The notes under the pieces were generated by a model. That model was not told the origin of the DNA. It was given only the letters and a program-made list of their open reading frames with translations, and made no database searches. Shown here piece by piece: positions 23,995 to 32,713 of a DNA stretch of 64,000 nucleotides; position 1 is the stretch's first letter, and the number at the start of each line of letters is the position of its first letter. The stretch spans positions 4,386,001 through 4,450,000 of the forward strand of contig NZ_VAWE01000001.1 in assembly GCF_005795905.1 (NCBI RefSeq), in the 5' to 3' direction. The stretch is from Streptomyces marianii (GTDB lineage: Bacteria > Actinomycetota > Actinomycetes > Streptomycetales > Streptomycetaceae). Position numbers and translations under genes: made by a program.

Positions 23995-25482
23995 ATGGGG
24001 GCGGAGGAGATTCGTAGGGCGGAGCCGATCCGGCGCTGGGAATCGGGTGCCCTCGCCCATGCCGTCACGGATCCGTTCGGCCAGGGGCCGCTGCCCTGGC
24101 TGCGCGGCAGCGAGTACTACCTCGACGACACCGGTCAGGTCGTGCCCTGGTACGCGGACCCGGACGCGGCGGTCGGCCGCGGCGGGCGCTCACGCGGTCT
24201 GCGCACCGCCGACGACGTGCACCGCCAGATCAAGGGCTTCGCGTCCAACGGCGCGGTCGCCCCCGGTGAGGCGATCGACTTCCACGTGACGGTCGACCCG
24301 CCCCAGCGGTTCTCGGTCGACGTGTACCGCATCGGCCACTACGGCGGCGACGGAGCCTCCAAGATCATCACCAGCCCCCGTCTCGCCGGGATCGTCCAGC
24401 CGCCGCCGCTCGCCGCCGACCGCACGGTCTCCTGCCACCACTGGTGGCTCTCCTGGCGGCTGCAGGTGCCGTCGTTCTGGTCCGTCGGGGCCCATGTAGC
24501 CGTCCTCACCACCGAGGACGGCTACCGCTCGCACATCCCCTTCACGGTCCGCGACAGCCGCCCCGCCGATCTGCTGCTGTTCATGCCCGACATCACGTGG
24601 CAGGCGTACAACCTCTACCCGGAGGACGGGCGGACCGGCGCCAGCCTCTATCACGCCTGGGACGACCACGGCCGGCTACTCGGGGAGAACGACGCCGCGA
24701 CCACGGTCTCCTTCGACCGCCCCTACGCCGGGGCGGGCCTGCCGCTGCACGTCGGGCATGCGTACGACTTCATCCGCTGGGCCGAGCGGTACGGCTACGA
24801 CCTCGCGTACGCCGACACCCGTGATCTGCACGCCGGGCGGGTCGACCCGGGCCGCTACCGCGGCCTGGTCTTCCCCGGCCACGACGAGTACTGGTCGGCG
24901 CCCATGCGCCGGAACGCCGAACTGGCCCGCGAGCAGGGCACGTCCCTCGTGTTCCTGTCGGCCAACACCCTGTACTGGCGGGTGGAGCTCGGCCCGTCCC
25001 CGTCCGGCGTCGCCGACCGGCTGCTGACCTGCCGCAAGCGACGCGGCCCCGGCCGCTCCGCCCTCTGGCGCGAGATCGACCGCGCCGAGCAGCAGCTGCT
25101 CGGCATCCAGTACGCGGGCCGGGTGCCCGAGCCCCACCCGATGGTGGTGCGCAACGCCGACCACTGGCTGTGGGAGGCGACGGGCGCCGGGGACGGCGAC
25201 GAGATCCCCGGGCTGGTCGCGGGGGAGGCCGACCGCTACTTCCCCCGGACCCCGCTGCCCGACCACGAGGGCAGGATCCTGCTGGCCCACTCCCCGTACA
25301 CCGACGGTGACGGCGCCACCCGTCATCAGGAGACCTCGCTCTACCGGGCCCCGTCCGGCGCGCTCGTCTTCGCCTCCGGCACCTTCGCCTGGTCGCCGGC
25401 GCTCGACCGGCCGGGCCATGTGGACGAGCGGATCCAGCGCGCCACCGCCAACCTCCTCGACCGGATCTGCAAACGCGACTGA
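23995..25482 (+). CDS. N,N-dimethylformamidase beta-subunit-like protein
   Basis: The protein has 495 residues without a clear signal peptide. The blocks DFHVTVDPPQRFSVDVYRIG, LLLFMPDITWQAYNLYPEDG, SFDRPYAG and GLVFPGHDEYWSAPMRRNAE are the signature of the large-subunit-like C-terminal domain of N,N-dimethylformamidases, widespread in Streptomyces as stand-alone proteins. The His-Asp-Glu-Tyr segment near residue 298 is likely in the active site. The actual substrate is unknown. ATG 23995 has a GAGGGAGGGG site. It is followed by purC after 155 bp and probably does not belong to the purine pathway. Confidence 0.75.
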   Translation: MGAEEIRRAEPIRRWESGALAHAVTDPFGQGPLPWLRGSEYYLDDTGQVVPWYADPDAAVGRGGRSRGLRTADDVHRQIKGFASNGAVAPGEAIDFHVTVDPPQRFSVDVYRIGHYGGDGASKIITSPRLAGIVQPPPLAADRTVSCHHWWLSWRLQVPSFWSVGAHVAVLTTEDGYRSHIPFTVRDSRPADLLLFMPDITWQAYNLYPEDGRTGASLYHAWDDHGRLLGENDAATTVSFDRPYAGAGLPLHVGHAYDFIRWAERYGYDLAYADTRDLHAGRVDPGRYRGLVFPGHDEYWSAPMRRNAELAREQGTSLVFLSANTLYWRVELGPSPSGVADRLLTCRKRRGPGRSALWREIDRAEQQLLGIQYAGRVPEPHPMVVRNADHWLWEATGAGDGDEIPGLVAGEADRYFPRTPLPDHEGRILLAHSPYTDGDGATRHQETSLYRAPSGALVFASGTFAWSPALDRPGHVDERIQRATANLLDRICKRD

Positions 25483-25637
25483 GTCCCCCGGCCGTGCCCC
25501 GGGCCGAGTCCCTCCGGAGCGGGCCCGGGAAGGGGAGTCCCCCACGGAGGGGACGGACGCACGGACCCTCCGGCCCCCGCGGTCCCCGGGTGCGAGAGAA
25601 TCGGAAGCGCTCCTGGATCAACCTACGCGGAGGAACC

Positions 25638-26537
25638 GTGTCCGGATTCGTAGAAAAGCCCGAGCCGATTCAGGTCACGGGCCTCACCCACCTCCACACG
25701 GGCAAGGTGCGCGATCTCTACGAGAACGAGGCCGGGGACCTCGTGATGGTGGCGAGCGACCGCATCTCCGCGTACGACTGGGTGCTGCCCACCGAGATCC
25801 CGGACAAGGGGCGGGTGCTCACCCGGCTCTCCCTCTGGTGGTTCGACCGTCTGTCGGACCTCGTCCCCAACCATGTGATCTCCACCGACCTCCCGGCCGG
25901 CGCCCCAGCCGACTGGGCCGGTCGCACGCTCATCTGCAAAGCCCTCGACATGGTCCCGGTCGAGTGCGTCGCCCGCGGCTACCTCACCGGCTCCGGCCTC
26001 GCCGAGTACGACGAGAGCCGTACGGTCTGCGGGCTGGCCCTGCCCGAGGGGCTCGTGGACGGTTCCGAGCTGCCCGCCCCGATCTTCACCCCCGCCACCA
26101 AGGCCGCCGTCGGCGACCACGACGAGAACGTGCCGTTCGAGGAGGTCGCCCGCCAGGTCGGTGCGGAGACGGCCGCGCTGCTGCGCCGGACGACGCTCGA
26201 CGTCTATGCCCGCGCCCGGGACATCGCCCGTGAGCGCGGCATCATCCTCGCCGACACCAAGTTCGAGTTCGGCTTCGACGGCGAGCGGCTGGTCATCGCG
26301 GACGAGGTGCTGACCCCGGACTCCTCGCGCTTCTGGCCCGCCGACCAGTGGCGGCCGGGCCGCGCCCAGCCGTCGTACGACAAGCAGTACGTGCGCGACT
26401 GGCTGACCTCGCCGGCCTCCGGCTGGGACCGCAGGAGCGAGCAGCCCCCGCCGGCCCTTCCGCAGGAAGTCGTGGCGGCGACCCGCGCCCGGTACCTGGA
26501 GGCGTATGAGCTGCTGACCGGTGTCGCCTGGTCGTGA
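25638..26537 (+). CDS. purC: SAICAR synthase
   Basis: The 299-residue enzyme joins CAIR with aspartate (purine step 7). The N-terminal HTGKVRDLYEN (about 18-28) is the ATP-binding start; VPVECVARGYLTGSGLAEY (about 102), FTPATKAAVGDHDENV (about 155) and ILADTKFEFGFDG (about 205) are the family signatures. GTG 25638 follows GCGGAGGAA. A terminator and a tRNA-Gly gene on the opposite strand follow immediately. Confidence 0.96.
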   Translation: MSGFVEKPEPIQVTGLTHLHTGKVRDLYENEAGDLVMVASDRISAYDWVLPTEIPDKGRVLTRLSLWWFDRLSDLVPNHVISTDLPAGAPADWAGRTLICKALDMVPVECVARGYLTGSGLAEYDESRTVCGLALPEGLVDGSELPAPIFTPATKAAVGDHDENVPFEEVARQVGAETAALLRRTTLDVYARARDIARERGIILADTKFEFGFDGERLVIADEVLTPDSSRFWPADQWRPGRAQPSYDKQYVRDWLTSPASGWDRRSEQPPPALPQEVVAATRARYLEAYELLTGVAWS

Positions 26538-26543
26538 CGCGAA

Positions 26544-26573
26544 GAAGCCCCCGGCCTCAGGGCCGGGGGCTTC
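26544..26573. terminator. Terminator after purC
   Basis: A 13-bp perfect stem (GAAGCCCCCGGCC, 26544-26556, with 26561-26573) closed by TCAG lies between purC and the convergent tRNA-Gly gene and can serve both. Confidence 0.85.
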
Positions 26574-26578
26574 TCGAC

Positions 26579-26654
26579 TGGAGCGGACGACGAGGCTCGA
26601 ACTCGCGACCTCAACCTTGGCAAGGTTGCGCTCTACCAACTGAGCTACGTCCGC
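26579..26654 (-). tRNA. tRNA-Gly(GCC)
   Basis: The 76-nt minus-strand cloverleaf starts GCGGACGTAGCTC, has anticodon loop TTGCCAA (anticodon GCC), T arm GCGAGTTCGAGCCTCGT and an encoded CCA. Confidence 0.97.
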
Positions 26655-26676
26655 ATGCGCCGTGGCGCGGAGCCCA

Positions 26677-27294
26677 CTATACCCAACCTCGCTCGCGTGC
26701 GAGGCGCACTGCGGTGTGCCGGTTCTCCGCACCCAGTTTCGCCGCCGCCGCCGAGAGGTAGTTGCGGACCGTGCCCGGTGACAGCGAGGCCCGCTCGGCG
26801 ATCTCCGCGACCGGTGCCCCGTCCTCGGCGAGTTCCAGCACCTCCGCCTCGCGCGCGGTGAGCGGGGAGTCCCCGGCGGAGATGGCGTCGGCGGCCAACT
26901 CGGGGTCGACGTAACGGTTTCCCTCGTGCACCGTACGGATGATCTCGGCGAGGCGCCGGGCGCTGACCGTCTTGGGCACGAAGCCGCGCACCCCGGCGGC
27001 GAGCGCTCGCTTGAGATGGCCGGGACGGCCGTGACTGGTCACGATCATCGTCCGGCAGCCGGGCAACTCGGCCGTCAGTGATGTGGCGACCTTCACACCG
27101 TCGCCGCCGGGCATCCGGAGATCCAGGACGGCCACGTCCGGCCGGTGCGAGCGGGCCATCGCCAGCGCCTCCGTACCGGATGCGGCCTCCGCGACGACGA
27201 GCAGATCGTCCTCGAGCGCGAGCAGCGCGGCGAGCGCGCCACGGATCAGATGCTCGTCGTCGGCCAGCAGCACCCGTACGCGATCCTGCGTCAC
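26677..27294 (-). CDS. LuxR-type response regulator
   Basis: The protein has 205 residues. The receiver domain has the acidic pair in LLADDEHL, the phosphorylated Asp in VAVLDLRMPG (about residue 58), Thr/Ser in IVTSHGRPG and Lys in GFVPKTVS. The C-terminal LuxR-type HTH (LTAREAEVLELAEDGAP, LSPGTVRNYLSAAAAKLGA) binds DNA. It is read after the kinase gene at 27344 with a 49-bp gap, giving a DesK/DesR-like pair, and sits downstream of a two-gene ABC exporter. The likely target is that exporter operon, by analogy with similar clusters. The position equals SCO4072. Confidence 0.9.
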   Translation of the reverse strand: MTQDRVRVLLADDEHLIRGALAALLALEDDLLVVAEAASGTEALAMARSHRPDVAVLDLRMPGGDGVKVATSLTAELPGCRTMIVTSHGRPGHLKRALAAGVRGFVPKTVSARRLAEIIRTVHEGNRYVDPELAADAISAGDSPLTAREAEVLELAEDGAPVAEIAERASLSPGTVRNYLSAAAAKLGAENRHTAVRLARERGWV

Positions 27295-27343
27295 GCCCAG
27301 TCCCTCCTCGCGTTCTCGCTCTCCGTTCCGCTTGTCCCGTACG

Positions 27344-28738
27344 TCACACCACGGCGCCCCGTTCCGTTCCGCCGGGTTCCCCGCCAGGCGCGCGTTCGTC
27401 CGTCGTGCTCCCGCCCGTGGCGGGTTCGTCCGCCGCGCCTCCGGCCTCCGCGGGTTCGTCCGTCCCGCCGGGCGGTGCGGGCGGCTCCTGCCTCGGCACG
27501 TCGGGCGTGCCCCCCGCTGGGACCGGCACCCGTGCGGTGAGGCGGAAGCGGGCGCCCGGGGCGGGGCCCGCGGTCAGCGTGCCGCCCAGTGCGGCCAGAC
27601 GCTCCCGCAGCCCGGTGAGACCGGTCCCGGGGGCGCCGGGGGCGGCCGGAGCCCGGACACCGTCGTTCTCCACGGTCAGGACCGCGGCGCCGAACGTCGT
27701 CGTGAGCCCGATGGCGCACTGCGCGGCGTCCCCGTGGCGCAGTACGTTCGTCGTGGCCTCGCGGACGACCCAGGCGAGCGCGGACTGGATCTCCACCGGA
27801 AGGTCGTCGGCCGTCCGCCCGTCCTCCGGCGATCCGATCGTGCAGCTGATTCCCGCGGCACCCAACACCCCTCGGGCCCCGTCCAGTTCGGTCCGCAGAT
27901 CCGCGCCCCGGTAGCCGCGTACGACGTCCCGGACCTCGCGCTGGGACTCCCGGGCGATGCGCTGCACTTCGGTCATCTGCTCCAGCGCCCGGTGCTCGCC
28001 GCCGCGTTGCGCGAGCTGTACGGCGAGTTCGCTCTTCAGCGCGATCACCGCGAGACTGCGGCCCAGTACGTCGTGCAGGTCCCGGCCGAACCGCAGCCGC
28101 TCCTCCGCGACCGCGAGTCGCGCCTGCACGTCGCGGGCCTCGCGCAGCTCCCACATCACCCCGAGGACCCACATCGAGACCCGGGCGGTGAAGGCGAGCC
28201 AGCCGATGGTGAAGGCTACGGTCCCGAGGGTGACCAGGGACTCCGCGGCGCCCCGGCCGGTCAGCGGCACCAGCACGCCCAGCAGGGCCAGCACGCCCCC
28301 GTGGATCAGTACCGTGGTGCGTCGCCGCACGATCAGGCAGTGCGCCGTCGCGAACGGGACGAGGGCGGTCGACAGCGCCATGGGCAGCATCCCCTTCATC
28401 CCGACCGTCGCCGCCAGCCACAGCACCGTGCCGGTCGCCAGGGCCGTCATGAACGCGGCCCGGCCCACCAGCCTCCGGGGGACCGGCCCCTGTCCCAGAT
28501 AGGCGTCCATCGCCTGACGCGCCAGCAGGGTGGAGACCACGCCGTTCGCCACCGCGAGCAGCGGGGCGCCGACGGCCGCCACGGGGTGTGCGCCGGTGCG
28601 GACGGGCCGGGTCAGCATGAGCAGCGTCAGCGCGAGCAGCGCCACCCAGACGAGGAGGTACACGGTGCCGCGTGTGTAGAGGTCCACCTTGGCGAGCCCG
28701 CTGCGCCCGCTCCAGTCCCGTACCCGCACCCGGGACAC
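27344..28738 (-). CDS. Sensor histidine kinase (HisKA_3 family)
   Basis: The protein has 464 residues from the GTG at 28736-28738. Five to six transmembrane helices fill the first about 210 residues, with no large extracellular loop, so it probably senses membrane state or an intramembrane ligand. The phospho-acceptor motif RFGRDLHDVLGRSLAVIALK (His near 223) defines HisKA_3. The ATP-binding domain has VREATTNVLRHG and GTGLTGLRERLAALGGTL. The last about 55 residues are a Pro/Gly/Glu-rich tail that may be disordered. It pairs with the response regulator at 26677-27294 and follows the ABC permease gene by 17 bp, so the four genes probably form one operon. Confidence 0.9.
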   Translation of the reverse strand: MSRVRVRDWSGRSGLAKVDLYTRGTVYLLVWVALLALTLLMLTRPVRTGAHPVAAVGAPLLAVANGVVSTLLARQAMDAYLGQGPVPRRLVGRAAFMTALATGTVLWLAATVGMKGMLPMALSTALVPFATAHCLIVRRRTTVLIHGGVLALLGVLVPLTGRGAAESLVTLGTVAFTIGWLAFTARVSMWVLGVMWELREARDVQARLAVAEERLRFGRDLHDVLGRSLAVIALKSELAVQLAQRGGEHRALEQMTEVQRIARESQREVRDVVRGYRGADLRTELDGARGVLGAAGISCTIGSPEDGRTADDLPVEIQSALAWVVREATTNVLRHGDAAQCAIGLTTTFGAAVLTVENDGVRAPAAPGAPGTGLTGLRERLAALGGTLTAGPAPGARFRLTARVPVPAGGTPDVPRQEPPAPPGGTDEPAEAGGAADEPATGGSTTDERAPGGEPGGTERGAVV

Positions 28739-28755
28739 CCCCGATCTTCCCGTCC

Positions 28756-29634
28756 TCAGCGCCGCGGCTCCCAGCGGAACCACCGTCGCACAGCAAACAC
28801 CGAGATCGCGGTCCAGGCCAGCGCGTTGAGCGCCGCCCCGGTGAGCTGTGCCGCGTCCGCACCGCCGCCGACGCCGGCCTCCACCAGGCGCATCACTCCG
28901 GTCATCGGCAGCAGTTCGCACACCGAGGCGACCCGGTCCGGCAGCACGTCGAGCGGGATGAACAGCCCGGAGCCGCCCGCCGAGACCATGAACAGCGGAA
29001 GGGTGGTGATCTGCGCACTCTCCACGGTCCGGGTGATCGCGGAGGTCGCGGCGGCCAGGGCCGTCATCACGACGGTGCCCAGCAGCGCTCCGACGACGAG
29101 GAGTTCGGGCCGCCGGGGGGCGTCCGCGCCGAGGAGCACGACCCCGGCGGCGACCACCAGGACGCTCTGCGCAAGTGCGAGCGCGGCCGCGGGCAGCGCC
29201 GTCCCGGCCAGGATCTCCGTGTCGGACACCTCGCCGGTCCGCAGCCGCTTGAGCACCAGCTCCTCGCGCCGGGCGACGAAGGCCGAGGTGAGATTGAGGT
29301 ACACGACCAGGATCAGCACCATGCCGACTCCCCCGGTCATGAGGGCTTCCGCGATGCTCAGGCCGGCTCCCGCGAGATCCATCCCGCCGAGCGTCCCGCG
29401 CAGGGCGCCCACCATCGCGACGGGCATGAGCAGTGCGACGAACAGGGCGGTCCGGTTCCTCACGAGGAGTATCAGCTCGGCCCGGCCCAGGGCGCCCAGC
29501 CGTCCGGCGGCCGTGGTCCCGGCTCCGGACCCGCCCGGGGCCCTCGTCCCCCGACTCGCCCTGCTCTGGCCCGCCGTCTTGGTCGGTGCGGTGTCCGCAT
29601 GCGTGGTGTTCGTGTGCGTGGTGTTCGTGTTCAC
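28756..29634 (-). CDS. ABC-2 type transporter permease
   Basis: The protein has 292 residues. An unusual Asn/Thr/His-rich start (MNTNTTHTNTTHADTAPTKT) is encoded by a short DNA repeat, followed by a basic segment and six predicted membrane helices (VALLMPVAMVGAL, MVLILVVYLNLTSAF, a VLVVAAGVVLLG region, LLVVGALLGTVVMTALAA, LPLFMVSAGGSGLFI and the final ALNALAWTAISVFAV). It overlaps the stop of the ATP-binding subunit gene by four bases. Together they form a heterodimer-type exporter like those paired with DesKR-type systems. The substrate is unknown. Confidence 0.88.
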   Translation of the reverse strand: MNTNTTHTNTTHADTAPTKTAGQSRASRGTRAPGGSGAGTTAAGRLGALGRAELILLVRNRTALFVALLMPVAMVGALRGTLGGMDLAGAGLSIAEALMTGGVGMVLILVVYLNLTSAFVARREELVLKRLRTGEVSDTEILAGTALPAAALALAQSVLVVAAGVVLLGADAPRRPELLVVGALLGTVVMTALAAATSAITRTVESAQITTLPLFMVSAGGSGLFIPLDVLPDRVASVCELLPMTGVMRLVEAGVGGGADAAQLTGAALNALAWTAISVFAVRRWFRWEPRR

Positions 29635-30563
29635 AGGGCACCTGCCAGTTCCGTGTCCGTGCCCGGCCGGGCGATCTCCAGGAACGCCTCCTCGAGCGAG
29701 GCGGAGCGGGCGTCGAGGCGGTCGAGTCGTACGCCGGACTCGTCCGCCCAGCGCAGCAGTTCGCCGAGCGAGCGCTGCAGTTCACGGGTGCGGATCTCGA
29801 CCCGCTGCCCGTCCGCGGCGGCCCGCAGTGTGAGCGGCAGCCGGGAGGCGGGCACCTCCCGCGGCAGGACGAAGCGGATGCGCGACGGCCGCGAGGCGGT
29901 CACCTCGTCCGGGGTGCCGGTGGCGACGATCCGCCCGGCGTGCATGATCGCCAGCCGGTCGGCCAGGCTTTCCGCCTCCTCCAGGTAGTGCGTGGTCAGC
30001 ACCACGGTCGTGCCGGCGTCCCGCAGTTCCCGCACCAACTGCCAGGTGTCGCGGCGCCCTTCGGCGTCGAGGCCGGTCGTCGGCTCGTCGAGGAAGAGGA
30101 CCTCGGGCCGGCCGAGCAGGGCCAGCGCGAGGTCGAGCCTGCGCCGTTCGCCGCCGGACAGTTGCTTGACCCGGACGCCGGACCGCCGCCCGAGACCCAC
30201 GAGCTCCAGCGCCTCCCCCGCGGGGCGGGCATGGCTGGTGCAGCCGGCCCACATCCGCACCGTCTCGGCGGCCGTCAGGTCGGAGGGGAATCCACCCTCC
30301 TGGAGCATGACCCCGATCCGGGGCCGTACGGCGGCCCGTTCGCGGTACGGATCGCGGCCGAGGACGTGCACGGTGCCGGCGCTCGGGAGGGCGAGTCCCT
30401 CCAGCAGTTCGACCGTGGAGGTCTTGCCGGCGCCGTTCGTCCCGAGCAGCGCGAACAGTTCGCCGCGCCCCACTGAGAAGGTGATTCCGCTCACGGCCTC
30501 GAACCCACCGCGGTAACCGCGGCGCAGTCCGGCTGCCTCGATCACGTGCCCATCGCTGTTCAT
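29631..30563 (-). CDS. ABC transporter ATP-binding protein
   Basis: The protein has 310 residues. Walker A ALLGTNGAGKTST (about 36-48), the signature VKQLSGGERRRLDLALALLG (about 128-147), Walker B EVLFLDEPTTGLD (about 150-162) and the H-loop TTHYLEEAE are all intact. The last about 80 residues form the extra C-terminal domain seen in DrrA/CcmA-like exporters. It is first in a leftward cluster (ATPase, permease, kinase, regulator). Its ATG is at 30561-30563. Confidence 0.93.
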   Translation of the reverse strand: MNSDGHVIEAAGLRRGYRGGFEAVSGITFSVGRGELFALLGTNGAGKTSTVELLEGLALPSAGTVHVLGRDPYRERAAVRPRIGVMLQEGGFPSDLTAAETVRMWAGCTSHARPAGEALELVGLGRRSGVRVKQLSGGERRRLDLALALLGRPEVLFLDEPTTGLDAEGRRDTWQLVRELRDAGTTVVLTTHYLEEAESLADRLAIMHAGRIVATGTPDEVTASRPSRIRFVLPREVPASRLPLTLRAAADGQRVEIRTRELQRSLGELLRWADESGVRLDRLDARSASLEEAFLEIARPGTDTELAGAL

Positions 30564-30681
30564 GGATCCAGCGTTCCGCCGGACCCCGGCCGTCGGCAGT
30601 GCGCCCTGTCATCGGCGCGCATGACAAATGTCAGAACCGGTGGGCGGCACGGGGAAGGAAAGAGGCGGAGGGGGATACGAC

Positions 30682-30712
30682 GAAGGCCCCGGTCGAGATG
30701 ACCGGGGCCTTC
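30682..30712. terminator. Terminator hairpin before tRNA-Gly
   Basis: A 13-bp stem (GAAGGCCCCGGTC at 30682-30694 with 30700-30712) and a 5-nt loop lie directly 3' of the leftward tRNA-Gly gene; it terminates that transcript. Confidence 0.8.
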
Positions 30713-30716
30713 TTAC

Positions 30717-30792
30717 TGGAGCGGACGACGAGATTCGAACTCGCGACCCTCACCTTGGCAAGGTGATGCTCTACCAACTGAGCCACGTCCGC
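30717..30792 (-). tRNA. tRNA-Gly(GCC), second copy
   Basis: The 76-nt cloverleaf starts GCGGACGTGGCTC, with loop TTGCCAA (anticodon GCC) and an encoded CCA. It differs from the copy at 26579-26654 mainly in the D stem and anticodon stem (ATCACC in place of GCAACC). Confidence 0.97.
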
Positions 30793-30869
30793 ATGCTCCC
30801 GCTCAGCTCTCACTGGCGGTGCGTCCACCACTCTACCTGATCCACCGAGGTGGTCGGTACGTGATGCGG

Positions 30870-30941
30870 AGCGGGTGACAGGAATTGCACACTGCGCCTT
30901 CCCTCTGGAAGAGGGCTGTTCTACTACTGAACTACACCCGC
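30870..30941 (-). tRNA. tRNA-Gly(TCC)
   Basis: The 72-nt minus-strand gene starts GCGGGTGTAGTTC, with anticodon loop CTTCCAG (anticodon TCC, decodes GGA/GGG) and acceptor end CACCCGC. CCA is not encoded. It lies 77 bp from the upstream tRNA-Gly gene on the same strand. Confidence 0.93.
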
Positions 30942-31077
30942 ACGCTCCGTGAGGTCCGGCCCTCCGGCCTCGCCCCTCGGCGTGATCCAGACTCTAGCCC
31001 ACCTGCGGGGGTGCGGCGCAACTCGGTTCTCGCCGGTGCCGGTCCGGGGTGTCTTCTCCCGCCGTGCGGGCGGGTGT

Positions 31078-31407
31078 TCAGCTCGCCTCCCGGAAGGCCT
31101 CGTACACGCGCTTGGGGATCCGGCCGCGCGCCGGCACGTCCATCTTGTTGGACTGCGCCCAGGCCCGGACCGCGGCCGGGGCGGGGGCGAGGTCGGTGCG
31201 CCGGTACTCCCTGCGCGTCCGACCGGCGTGCCGGGCCGCCTTGCGTCCCGCCGCCATGTAGGGCGCGAGGGCGGTGCGAAGTTTCTCTGCATTGGCGGGA
31301 TTGAGGTCGATCTCGTACGACTTCCCGTCCAGTCCGAACGAAACCGTTTCCGCCGCTGCTCCGCCGTCGATGTCGTCGAAGAGCGTCACCACTACGCGCT
31401 GCGCCAC
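31078..31407 (-). CDS. lsr2: Lsr2-family nucleoid-associated protein
   Basis: The protein has 109 residues. The N-terminal beta-hairpin dimerisation part has VTLFDDIDGGAAAETVSFGLDG and SYEIDLNPANAEKLR. The C-terminal DNA-binding domain has VRAWAQSNKMDVPARGRIPKRVYEAF, with the RGR minor-groove hook. Lsr2 silences AT-rich, horizontally acquired genes, which may matter for the two foreign elements in this window. Streptomyces carry two paralogues; by position this would be the SCO4076 type. It is divergent from purS, about 300 bp away. Confidence 0.93.
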   Translation of the reverse strand: MAQRVVVTLFDDIDGGAAAETVSFGLDGKSYEIDLNPANAEKLRTALAPYMAAGRKAARHAGRTRREYRRTDLAPAPAAVRAWAQSNKMDVPARGRIPKRVYEAFREAS

Positions 31408-31705
31408 GGATATCGGTCCTTTCCTGCGGTCCGCCGTGCGGGTCAGTACAGGTCAGTGCTGACACGGGGCGAATCCGGTATTCCGGCTGTTGCGGGGCAA
31501 TGCTGCTTTCCGCTGTATTCCTTTGTACAGCGGGCGGCATCGCATTGGGAAGCCCAGCCAATTGCATCCGCGTGTCCTCCGCAATGGGCCGGCTCGGTTT
31601 TTCCCCGGATTTTTCCTTGGCGTTCTCCGCATATCTATGCGCGTAGATTTTTCGGGCGGGTACGCTGAGGGAACCGCCTTCAGCACCACACCACCGGGAG
31701 TGCCA

Positions 31706-31951
31706 GTGGCACGCGTCGTAGTCGACGTCATGCTCAAGCCGGAGATCCTCGACCCGCAGGGCCAGGCGGTGCAGCGCGCACTGCCCCGCCTGGGCTTCGA
31801 GGGGATCGCGGACGTACGTCAGGGAAAGCGCTTCGAACTCGAGGTCGACGGGCCGGTCGACGAGGCCGCCCTCGCCCGTATCCATGAGATGGCGGAAACG
31901 TTCCTCGCGAACACCGTCATCGAGGACTTCGTCGTCAAGGTGGAGTCGTGA
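31706..31951 (+). CDS. purS: FGAM synthase subunit PurS
   Basis: The protein has 81 residues from the GTG at 31706-31708 ([20 protein letters not shown]). It is the small structural subunit that bridges PurQ and PurL in the three-part phosphoribosylformylglycinamidine synthase of Gram-positive bacteria. Its stop overlaps the GTG of purQ by four bases, so stoichiometric coupling is likely. The about 300 bp upstream has lower GC and should hold the operon promoter. Confidence 0.95.
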   Translation: MARVVVDVMLKPEILDPQGQAVQRALPRLGFEGIADVRQGKRFELEVDGPVDEAALARIHEMAETFLANTVIEDFVVKVES

Positions 31952-32628
31952 CGGCTCGTATCGGCGTCGTCACATTTCCTGGGACGCTCGACGACCAGGA
32001 CGCACTGCGCGCCGTCCGCCTCGCGGGCGCCGAGCCCGTTTCGCTGTGGCACCGCGACAAGGACCTCAGGCAGGTGGACGCGGTCGTCCTCGCGGGCGGC
32101 TTCTCCTACGGCGACTATCTCCGGGCGGGCGCCATCTCCCGCTTCTCACCGGTGATGGAAACGATCATCGACCAGGCGAAGTCCGGGATGCCGGTCCTCG
32201 GTATCTGCAACGGCTTCCAGATCCTCACCGAAGCCCATCTGCTGCCGGGCGCGATGCTCCAGAACAACCATCTGCACTTCATCTGCCGCGACCAGAAGCT
32301 GCGGGTGGAGAACGCGGAGACGGCCTGGACCGCCGACTACGAGCAGGGCCGGGAGATCTCCGTTCCGCTGAAGAACATGGACGGCCGCTACGTCGCCGAC
32401 GAGCGCGTCCTCGACGAGCTCGAGGCCGAGGGCCGGGTCGCGTTCCGCTATCTGGACCTGAACCCGAACGGCTCGCTGCGCGACATCGCCGGCATCACCA
32501 ACGCCGCGGGCAACGTCGTCGGGCTGATGCCCCACCCCGAGCACGCCGTGGAGCCGCTCGTCGGCACCGGCGGCACGGACGGCCTCGGGTTCTTCACCTC
32601 GATCGTCAAGAGGCTGGTCGCCGCATGA
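31948..32628 (+). CDS. purQ: FGAM synthase glutaminase subunit PurQ
   Basis: The 226-residue class I glutamine amidotransferase has the nucleophile Cys87 in VLGICNGFQ and the catalytic His/Glu pair in [11 protein letters not shown] near the C-terminus. It releases ammonia from glutamine for PurL. GTG 31948 overlaps the end of purS. purL begins 85 bp later; the gap is free of a terminator. Confidence 0.96.
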   Translation: MTARIGVVTFPGTLDDQDALRAVRLAGAEPVSLWHRDKDLRQVDAVVLAGGFSYGDYLRAGAISRFSPVMETIIDQAKSGMPVLGICNGFQILTEAHLLPGAMLQNNHLHFICRDQKLRVENAETAWTADYEQGREISVPLKNMDGRYVADERVLDELEAEGRVAFRYLDLNPNGSLRDIAGITNAAGNVVGLMPHPEHAVEPLVGTGGTDGLGFFTSIVKRLVAA

Positions 32629-32713
32629 GACTCGACACCGGAGCAGTCGAGGGAGTCACCGAGCGCCCCGCCCGCGTCTGCAGCACCGTCCGCACGCGAA
32701 GGAGCGACCGAGG

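Noticed and set aside
27344..29785. An 813-codon frame joining the sensor kinase to an upstream extension
   Set aside because: The extension lies antiparallel in phase over the ABC permease gene and reads as arginine/glycine nonsense; the kinase starts at GTG 28738.
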